From the NCBI GenBank assembly GCA_002426575.1, contig DIRE01000028.1, positions 410 to 12,319 on the forward strand: 11,910 nt of DNA, given 5' to 3'. The notes beneath the pieces are model-generated. The model searched no databases and had not been told where the DNA came from. It saw only the letters and a list, made by a program, of their open reading frames with translations. Position numbers and translations under genes: made by a program. Of the stretch, positions 6,064-11,910 are shown one piece after another (within the stretch, counting starts at the first letter, position 1; each line of letters opens with the position of its first letter). The stretch is from Clostridiaceae bacterium UBA5444. GTDB taxonomy: Bacteria; Bacillota; Clostridia; Clostridiales; Oxobacteraceae.

Positions 6064-6795
6064 ATGGTTTATATGAAAGTATATGATAATGTTATTAAAG
6101 AAACATTAGATATTCTAAAGGATTATGAATATAGGGAACTTAGAATAAATAAAGATGTAGTATGGAACTGTCTTAAAAATAATGAGTTTCTAATGGAGAG
6201 AGAGATTGCTTTTGAGCTTGGACATAGGATTAACCCGTGTACAGTTTATAATTGCCCAACTAGCAATGATCAGCTAATAGACGAGGATCGAATATTACTA
6301 TATGGTAAGGATTTAAATGAAATTAAAGGCAACACTAATTTTTCAAGGATTACATTTATGAACGTGGACAAGGTTGAAGATCCTAATAAAGCTTACATTG
6401 GAATAAAGCGATTAGAATATGAAAGATTTAAAGTGATTCCAGAAGGGTATATGATTCTATCATCTAGCATAGAGAATAAGGAAAACGTTCGTGTCAGCAA
6501 AAAGGCCGTTAAGAAAGGGATAAATTTTGAGATTATAGGAAATCTCTTTATTAACCATTATAAGAAAATAGAAGGCGTAAATAATGTGTGGATGATTTTT
6601 TTAGTTGGCGATTATCCCTTTACTGATGACCTTGTAAAAAAGAGCCTTGAAGTAGACACTATCACCAATGCATTTGATCATATATTGAAAAATGTTATTG
6701 TAGATTGTGCAGTATGTCCATTAGAGATAATATGTGATGATATTGAGGCTTTGAGAGAACTCCATTTTGATGTTAACAAAAAGGAAGGAAAATAA
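6064..6795 (+). CDS. stand-alone acetyl-CoA synthase (AcsB/CdhC)-like domain protein
   Basis: A 243-aa soluble protein. The start is either ATG 6064 (AAAGG five bases before) or ATG 6073 (GGATGG before), giving 243 or 240 aa. From memory, residues about 75-185 follow the middle (A2) domain of bacterial ACS. 'GKDLNEIKGNTNFSRITFMNV' resembles ACS 'GPDIDQIPEGSKLPLGILVDI'; 'YERFKVIPEGYM' resembles 'ERRIHDFINYGEG'; and 'VRVSKKAVKKGINFEIIGNLF' resembles 'LRVSKDAVAKGFRFKNYGEIL'. The match continues into 'VNNVWMIFLVGDY', like 'VDRVQVTIFTDE'. ACS next carries the A-cluster cysteines (C-x2-C-x8-C). Here there is C215-x2-C218-x5-C224. The C-terminal ACS domain with the CGC nickel site is missing, so a normal A-cluster cannot form. 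C59 and C64 are extra candidates. A role as metal carrier, scaffold or small metalloenzyme served by the operon's CooC-type ATPase is inference. Confidence 0.65.
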   Translation: MVYMKVYDNVIKETLDILKDYEYRELRINKDVVWNCLKNNEFLMEREIAFELGHRINPCTVYNCPTSNDQLIDEDRILLYGKDLNEIKGNTNFSRITFMNVDKVEDPNKAYIGIKRLEYERFKVIPEGYMILSSSIENKENVRVSKKAVKKGINFEIIGNLFINHYKKIEGVNNVWMIFLVGDYPFTDDLVKKSLEVDTITNAFDHILKNVIVDCAVCPLEIICDDIEALRELHFDVNKKEGK

Positions 6796-6815
6796 ATGTA
6801 ATTTTGGGGGTAAAT

Positions 6816-9080
6816 ATGGGTAATTTAAAAACAGATAGTCTTGTCCAAAAATTAGTTGATAGTTATGGTGATTGGTTTATTGATCATCCAGAAGATGCAA
6901 GTAAAATCACTGGGGAATTATATCCTTTTAACAACATCTTTTCCCCAATAACCATAAATGGTGTCAAGATTAAAAATAGATTGGTTATGGCACCAATGGG
7001 AAACTTACAGATGTGTGAAGAAAATGGACGTCCTAATGATAAGATGATTGAGTATTTTACTGAACGTGCAAAAGGTGGAACAGGACTTTTGACTACAGGA
7101 CTAGTTCCAATTTCTCATGGAATAGATCCAACAGTTACTGAGCCTGGGAATCTATCTTATTTTCCAAGAATAGATAGGACAAGAACCAACCTTGTTGGAT
7201 GGAGAGACTTAGCAACAAGTGTTCATGCGTATGACTCAAAGATATTTATACAATTGACACCAGGCCTTGGCAGAGTTGGCGCACCAATGTGTGTTGTAAA
7301 CGAGAAAAAGCTGCCAGTTTCAGCATCTTGGAATAAAAACTTTTATATTCCAGCTATACCATGCGTACGTCTTTCCGATAGAAAATTGAATACCATTATT
7401 AAAAATGGGGCACAGGCTGCTTTAGATGCAAAATGTCAGGGAATCGATGGTGTATACTTACATGGACATGAAGGTTATTTGCTTGAGCAACTTACTAACC
7501 CAGCATTTAATCGCCGTAAAATGGGAAAGTACTCAGACCCTTATAGGTTTGGAGTGGATTTAGTTAAGGCAATCAGGGATAAGGTTGGCCCACATTATCC
7601 AATTATGTATAGAATAGATTTATCCCTTGCATTAAACGAAACCTACGAGGATATTGAAAATATGCCTTCAATACGCAAGTTTACAAACGGAAGAACAATT
7701 AATGATACATTGAAGTTTATGGAGGCACTAGTTAAGGCAGGGGTTGATTGCTTTGATGTGGATCTTGGCTGTTATGATAACTGGTGGTTACCACATCCAC
7801 CTGCAGGAATGCCAGCAGGCTGCTTTAAATTAGTATCTAAGGCTGCAAAAGATTACTTTACCAAAGACAATATTAAAACCAATAAAGGTCAAGACGTGGT
7901 AATTGTTGCAGTAGGAAAGCTTGGATATCCAGATTTAGCTGAAAAGGTGATTAAGGATGGCATGGCTGATATGGTAATGTTAGGCCGCCCACTACTCGCT
8001 GATCCTTATTGGCCAAATAAATTATATAATAACAGAGTTGAAGATATTCGTCCTTGTATTGGTTGTCAAGAAGGCTGCGTAAATGAATTTGTAGAAGGCG
8101 GACACATTCAGTGTGCTGTAAATCCAAGATGTGGATTTGAGGATAAATACTCTGATAATTTAAAAACAGAAAGTCCTAAAAATATAGCTGTTATAGGTGC
8201 AGGCCCTGCAGGATGTGTCTTTGCTATTAATGCTGCTAAGAAAGGGCATAAAGTAACTTTATTTGAAGCATCCAATAAAGTTGGCGGTAAGCTTATATCT
8301 GGTGGAGCCCCAATGGTTAAATTTGATATTAATAATTATATCTCTTATCTTGATTGTCAGGTTAACAAAGCGGAAAAAGAATACGGCTTAATCAAGAAGT
8401 TTAATACAAGGGTAGATATAAAATTAATAAAAGGTAAATTTGATGCAGTGGTATTTGCTAATGGTACAAAAGATATTGTGCCACCATTTGAAGGCCTAAA
8501 AAATACTCCTCATGCAATGGCCACTGATGCCCTTTTAGATGCTTCTATTTTGGACGGAAAAGAGAAAATAGTACTTATAGGCGGTGGCGTTGTAGGGGTT
8601 GAAACTGCGTATAAATTAGCATTTGAACACAATAAAAAAGTAGATGTACTAGAGATGGCAGATAACTTTATGGAAGGTGTATGTACAGCTAATCGTGGAC
8701 ATTTATTAAATTATTTAAGATTAAATGATGACGTAAATTTATGTAATGGTTGTCGTGTTGAGAAATTTGAAGATGGTAAGGTTATTGCAGCACAAAAGAT
8801 TAGCAAATACTTGCCAGACCCTTATATGAGCTGGACTCCACTACTTCCTAAAAACACAGAAAATCCACTTGCAAAGTCATCTGGAACAGAAACAAAAGAG
8901 GTTTCAATAGATGCTGACTTTGTATTACTTGCCCTAGGATATAGATCGGAAAATGAGTTATATTATAATGCCCTTAAAGATCATATTGCACAAGAAATCT
9001 ACTGCATTGGAGATTCCTTTAAGCCAGCAAAAGTAATTGATGCCGTAAGAAGTGCCTATAAGTTGGCGGTAGAAATTTAA
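6816..9080 (+). CDS. old-yellow-enzyme / 2,4-dienoyl-CoA reductase-like NAD(P)H:flavin oxidoreductase
   Basis: A 754-aa multidomain flavoprotein. I chose ATG 6816, five bases after GGGGG (6806-6810); the TTG at 6804 would consume that site. Residues 1 to about 38 are an N-terminal extension. About 39-405 form the FMN TIM barrel, with 'NRLVMAPMGN', 'GVYLHGHEGYLLEQ' (H216, E219, Y221 in the catalytic loop; the E resembles FadH rather than the OYE His/Asn) and 'MVMLGRPLLADP'. C414, C417, C421 and C433 (C-x2-C-x3-C-x11-C) hold a [4Fe-4S] cluster. The FAD motif VIGAGPAG is at about 459-466 and the NAD(P)H motif LIGGGVVGVE at about 587-596. This architecture matches 2,4-dienoyl-CoA, cinnamate and BaiCD-type enoate reductases, which move hydride from NAD(P)H via FAD and the cluster to FMN and an alpha,beta-unsaturated carbonyl. 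It is the last operon gene. Its specific substrate is unknown. Confidence 0.9.
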   Translation: MGNLKTDSLVQKLVDSYGDWFIDHPEDASKITGELYPFNNIFSPITINGVKIKNRLVMAPMGNLQMCEENGRPNDKMIEYFTERAKGGTGLLTTGLVPISHGIDPTVTEPGNLSYFPRIDRTRTNLVGWRDLATSVHAYDSKIFIQLTPGLGRVGAPMCVVNEKKLPVSASWNKNFYIPAIPCVRLSDRKLNTIIKNGAQAALDAKCQGIDGVYLHGHEGYLLEQLTNPAFNRRKMGKYSDPYRFGVDLVKAIRDKVGPHYPIMYRIDLSLALNETYEDIENMPSIRKFTNGRTINDTLKFMEALVKAGVDCFDVDLGCYDNWWLPHPPAGMPAGCFKLVSKAAKDYFTKDNIKTNKGQDVVIVAVGKLGYPDLAEKVIKDGMADMVMLGRPLLADPYWPNKLYNNRVEDIRPCIGCQEGCVNEFVEGGHIQCAVNPRCGFEDKYSDNLKTESPKNIAVIGAGPAGCVFAINAAKKGHKVTLFEASNKVGGKLISGGAPMVKFDINNYISYLDCQVNKAEKEYGLIKKFNTRVDIKLIKGKFDAVVFANGTKDIVPPFEGLKNTPHAMATDALLDASILDGKEKIVLIGGGVVGVETAYKLAFEHNKKVDVLEMADNFMEGVCTANRGHLLNYLRLNDDVNLCNGCRVEKFEDGKVIAAQKISKYLPDPYMSWTPLLPKNTENPLAKSSGTETKEVSIDADFVLLALGYRSENELYYNALKDHIAQEIYCIGDSFKPAKVIDAVRSAYKLAVEI

Positions 9081-9095
9081 TTTAGATATAAATGT

Positions 9096-9138
9096 AAAAG
9101 CCTCATTTTAACAGAAGTTGTTAAGATGAGGCTTTTTT
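9096..9138 (+). terminator. strong intrinsic terminator, probably bidirectional
   Basis: The left arm at 9096-9113 (AAAAGCCTCATTTTAACA) pairs with the right arm at 9119-9136 around a GAAGT loop. The 18-bp stem has one G.U pair (9107/9125), followed by a T tract to 9138. It sits 15 bases after the flavoprotein stop codon and ends the operon. In the reverse direction the hairpin is followed by TTTTACAT, so it may also stop transcripts arriving from the GH39 gene 34 bp away. Confidence 0.92.
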
Positions 9139-9171
9139 AATATACTGTACCTTCTAAATTCACTCTCTATT

Positions 9172-10668
9172 TTAATAAACTTTAGATAATTCAATAAAAA
9201 CCACACCATGGGGTTTTATACTAATGTCTGTATTTATGCTAGAACCTTGAATATAGCATATACTTCCTTTTGGTTTCATGTTTGACCTCAATATTTCTAA
9301 TTCTTCCTTGTCAGGATTTTCGGGTGCTCCATTTGCTATCCAGCTGTCATAAACAGAACCATTTTGGCGATCAAAGACATATTTGATAATCCTATAATTG
9401 CCTTTTAAATTATCCACATTTATTCTGAAATCAATGTCCTTTTTATCTTCGAATATAGAATATCTGTCATATTTTTTTAGACCAGATGAGTCTCCCTTAG
9501 CGAACACTTCATTGTAATGACAGTAATTCCACATCAGCACTTGTATTCTATCATCCTTTCTTGTTACAATGTAGCTTTCACCCTTGTCCAATATTTCCCC
9601 TCCAAGCCTTGATAAAAACCAGTACCCATGGTAAGAGGGCTTTTCAAGTCCCTGTACATTTAAAAGTCCAAAACCTCCATGAAAAATTGATTGGTTTGCT
9701 CCGCTTTCTTCAAATATATCAGTAATATCCCAAAAGCCAATCGAATCTGCTAATCCTATGGAACGGATATTATTTTGTATTATAAACGGAGCCATAAAAG
9801 CTGTATCATGTACATAATCCCTGCAACTTGGAGATGAGTTCCATTCAGTTATATGTATTTCAGCTTCTTTGTAGGCAAATTTCTCAACCGTTTTCTTTAA
9901 CCATACCATTGAATCATAAGTACCGTTTTCATCTTTATAAGAGGGATCTCCAAAACCCTTAATTGGAAAACTATTGGGATATGGATGAGTAGAAATAAAG
10001 TCTACAGGCAGTCCTCTACGCCCACAATATTCCAGGAATTCTTCAACCCAAGGTGCCTTTTCATTATTTGAGCTTGAAGTAGCAGGTCCTCCCACTTTAA
10101 AATCCTTACATATATTTTTTATTGCTTTAACCGTAACCTCATATAACTTAAAGTACTCTTCTTGAGTACCTGTCCAAAAACATTCAATGTTTGCTTCATT
10201 CCACACTTCAAAATACCATCTGGAAATTTCGCCTTTTCCATATCTATTAATGCAGTGTATTATAAACTTCTTCACAAGCTGAGCCCATTTTCCATAATCT
10301 TTAGGAGGTGTTATATTTCCCTTCCACCAAAAAATTGTCTTGTCTCCGGTTCGCATATCATAAGGTGTAAAGCTCAGTTCTATAATAGGCCGAATATTAA
10401 TACTGAGCAAGAAATCCAAAAGTGAGTCAACATATTGCCAGTTATACCATGGCTCCCCGTTTTCATTTTCATGATACACCATCATATCGTCATGAAAGAT
10501 CCCATGAAAACGTATATACTCAAACTCAATTTCCCTTTGAACTTTTGATAATTGTTCGCGCCAATCCGCTCTCAATCCTTCATGTGCCCTTCCAGCAGTT
10601 ATAAGTTTTTTCCATAAAGGCTTATAATATTGTCCTCTTTTTTCAACATCTATATTTATTTGCTCCAT
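9172..10668 (-). CDS. GH39 beta-xylosidase-like glycoside hydrolase
   Basis: A complete 498-aa protein, close to the 500 aa of XynB-type GH39 enzymes. The catalytic (beta/alpha)8 barrel carries the acid/base E158 in 'YFEVWNEANIECFW' and the nucleophile E275 in 'EIHITEWNSSPS'. 'YIRFHGIFHDDMMVY' near residue 51 and 'IIELSFTPYDM' near 95 are also typical, and a beta-sandwich segment follows after about residue 340. There is no signal peptide, so it should act in the cytoplasm on imported xylo-oligosaccharides or other glycosides, by a retaining mechanism. The start ATG at 10668 has GGGGG (10683-10687) 14 bases away, a rather long spacing. It lies 40 bp downstream of the neighbouring glycosidase-like gene on the same strand, so they are probably one transcript. 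Exact sugar specificity cannot be told. Confidence 0.9.
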   Translation of the reverse strand: MEQINIDVEKRGQYYKPLWKKLITAGRAHEGLRADWREQLSKVQREIEFEYIRFHGIFHDDMMVYHENENGEPWYNWQYVDSLLDFLLSINIRPIIELSFTPYDMRTGDKTIFWWKGNITPPKDYGKWAQLVKKFIIHCINRYGKGEISRWYFEVWNEANIECFWTGTQEEYFKLYEVTVKAIKNICKDFKVGGPATSSSNNEKAPWVEEFLEYCGRRGLPVDFISTHPYPNSFPIKGFGDPSYKDENGTYDSMVWLKKTVEKFAYKEAEIHITEWNSSPSCRDYVHDTAFMAPFIIQNNIRSIGLADSIGFWDITDIFEESGANQSIFHGGFGLLNVQGLEKPSYHGYWFLSRLGGEILDKGESYIVTRKDDRIQVLMWNYCHYNEVFAKGDSSGLKKYDRYSIFEDKKDIDFRINVDNLKGNYRIIKYVFDRQNGSVYDSWIANGAPENPDKEELEILRSNMKPKGSICYIQGSSINTDISIKPHGVVFIELSKVY

Positions 10669-10708
10669 AATTTATATTTATACCCCCATTGATTTTTTAT
10701 ATTAAAAT

Positions 10709-11910
10709 TTACTTTATTATAAACCAATCAGTACTTCTTGGATTAACTTTTACAGGCAGATATATATTAAACATTCTGTCAAGCTCATATTCTTTAGCTA
10801 CATCATCTTTATCCACAACTAATGCTTTATCAGTAAGTCCCGTATAATATAAAGGGAGCTTTATGGTCTTTTCAACCACAGTATCAAGAGGATTATGAAC
10901 AATTGCCATACCTTTTATATTAAGATTTGGGTTTACGTGCAAAATACAGTCAATATCACGTCCATCTGGTCTTCTAACGTGTATTATATCAGAATCTAGA
11001 ATATCATGGTATTTTTTGTAAAAGTCTATCGTTGATTTTACAACTGCTTTTGTCTCCTTCGTATCATAAAGCCTGGTTCCTCTATAGCATGCCTGAACAC
11101 CTGCTCCAAAGTTATTAATCATGTGTGCTTCATAGGTATCAAGATGCTCACATAAAGGTTCAATTGTAGCTGCTGCACCTCCACCATGATACTCTGTTAG
11201 AGGGACAAACATCCATCCCATGCTTGGGGTTTTATCCCAAGTACCATCATAAATATTCTGTCTTCCAATTAGTATCTGTCTTTCCCTTGGAAGTGACCAG
11301 TCTACCTCCTTATACCCCATTCCATTCTTATTGGAGCCAGTAAGATAATACCAATCCGGAACATTTAAATAGATACCGTTGCTTCTGCACCATTTGTAAA
11401 AATCAGTGATTTTCTTCCACTGCCTCCATTGAGAGTCTTCAGTCCCCTTATGTCCTGGGTGCTTTGTGGACTCACATATATCACCAGGATATGAACCATC
11501 ATTCTCTAAAAGATCCATACCTGTTTTTTCAATAAAATTAGTAATCTTCCTAAAATAATCTTCCCCCCATTTACTGCACAAACATGGAGAAGCCCCAAAC
11601 ATTGCTCCTTTAGTACTAATAACATCATCCTCTGGACTTATACTCCGGCTTGCAAGAAGTGAATATCCTCCCATTTCAATTCCTTTACTGTGTGCATAAT
11701 CCACAAGCTCTTTGACCCTTTCAATATACTTAACATCTTCACTTTCCATGTCAAGCCCACTTCCAAAGGATAAAATAATCATTTCAAAGCCTACTTCAGC
11801 ACATTGGTCTATAGCCTTTTTCACAACCTCAGCATCTATACTTGTCACATGCATCATAATTGGATTTTCCGTCACCCAGGGAGCAATTATTCTATACATC
11901 CTGCGCTGAG
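10709..11910 (-). CDS. TIM-barrel glycosidase-like protein, C-terminal part (5' truncated by window edge)
   Basis: The frame ends with TAA at 10709-10711 and stays open to the window edge: three more codons (Q-R-R) precede the Met at 11899. That Met is therefore probably internal and the true start lies outside. About 399 residues are visible. A barrel-like region has 'APWVTENPIMMHV', 'VGFEMIILSFGSG', 'SKGIEMGGYSLLASRS', 'CLCSKWGEDYF' and 'MDLLENDGSYPGD', followed by 'GIYLNVPDWYYLTGSNKNGMGY' and 'TEYHGGGAAATIEPL'. The last 90 or so residues look like a beta-sandwich ending in 'VNPRSTDWFIIK'. The overall look resembles alpha-galactosidase-like (clan GH-D or GH36-type) proteins found in polysaccharide-degrading bacteria. 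I cannot assign a GH family or confirm catalytic residues; D131 and D134-type acids in 'DLLENDG' are candidates. It precedes the GH39 gene by 40 bp and likely shares its operon. Confidence 0.6.
   Translation of the reverse strand, partial: QRRMYRIIAPWVTENPIMMHVTSIDAEVVKKAIDQCAEVGFEMIILSFGSGLDMESEDVKYIERVKELVDYAHSKGIEMGGYSLLASRSISPEDDVISTKGAMFGASPCLCSKWGEDYFRKITNFIEKTGMDLLENDGSYPGDICESTKHPGHKGTEDSQWRQWKKITDFYKWCRSNGIYLNVPDWYYLTGSNKNGMGYKEVDWSLPRERQILIGRQNIYDGTWDKTPSMGWMFVPLTEYHGGGAAATIEPLCEHLDTYEAHMINNFGAGVQACYRGTRLYDTKETKAVVKSTIDFYKKYHDILDSDIIHVRRPDGRDIDCILHVNPNLNIKGMAIVHNPLDTVVEKTIKLPLYYTGLTDKALVVDKDDVAKEYELDRMFNIYLPVKVNPRSTDWFIIK

Noticed and set aside
6804..6815. Upstream TTG start for the flavoprotein.
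   Set aside because: It would place the start codon on the GGGGG ribosome binding site; ATG 6816 has proper spacing.
9096..9138. Hairpin considered as a repeat or a small RNA gene.
   Set aside because: An 18-bp stem, a 5-nt loop and a T tract directly after the operon's last stop codon are fully explained by an intrinsic terminator.
10162..10604. Plus-strand open frames inside the GH39 gene.
   Set aside because: They are antisense to a gene with clear catalytic motifs and have no family resemblance, so they are chance frames.
1..11910. CRISPR arrays, tRNA or rRNA genes, insertion sequences, phage or integrase genes.
   Set aside because: No regularly spaced direct repeats, no cloverleaf-like segments, no transposase or recombinase motifs and no target-site duplications were seen.

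Overview
The window is AT-rich DNA with strong G-rich ribosome binding sites. It is dense with oxygen-sensitive iron-sulfur and flavin enzymes: 2-hydroxyacyl-CoA dehydratase-type subunits, an ASKHA activator, a CooC-type ATPase and an old-yellow-enzyme reductase. Together these point to a strictly anaerobic low-GC Firmicute, most likely a Clostridia member. I cannot name the species.

Layout. (1) 1-558, + strand: the 3' end of a MocR/GntR-type regulator (aminotransferase-like domain), in which the usual PLP-binding lysine reads as arginine. (2) 610-1206, - strand: a TetR-family repressor. (3) 1207-1474: a 268-bp divergent control region. It holds a perfect 17+17 bp palindrome over the predicted tetR promoter, a near-consensus extended -10 promoter firing rightward, and a second inverted repeat of 22-bp arms over that promoter's -10 and start site. 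(4) 1475-9080, + strand: a tight seven-gene operon, with gaps of 0-31 nt, ending in a strong terminator at 9096-9138. Its order is CooC/AcsF-type ATPase, HgdB-type subunit, larger HgdA/B-type subunit, HgdC-type activator, 51-aa single-pass membrane protein, stand-alone acetyl-CoA synthase (ACS)-like domain protein, and a 754-aa old-yellow-enzyme/2,4-dienoyl-CoA-reductase-like flavoprotein. (5) 9172-11910, - strand: an unrelated carbohydrate locus with a GH39 beta-xylosidase-like enzyme and the C-terminal part of a TIM-barrel glycosidase-like protein that runs off the window.

How the central genes may work together (inference). The activator would use ATP hydrolysis to push a low-potential electron into the two-subunit dehydratase/reductase-type enzyme. 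The OYE-type flavoprotein could carry out a companion enoate-type reduction. The CooC-type ATPase keeps the nickel-binding CXC motif, and the ACS-like protein keeps a fragment of the ACS fold plus a C-x2-C-x5-C motif. No CO dehydrogenase, full ACS, CoA-transferase, acyl-CoA ligase or ETF is encoded here. This combination of an ATP-driven HgdAB-type reductase, a metal-insertion ATPase and a truncated ACS-like domain, under a TetR-type switch, matches no pathway I know. It is the best candidate in the window for an undescribed system.
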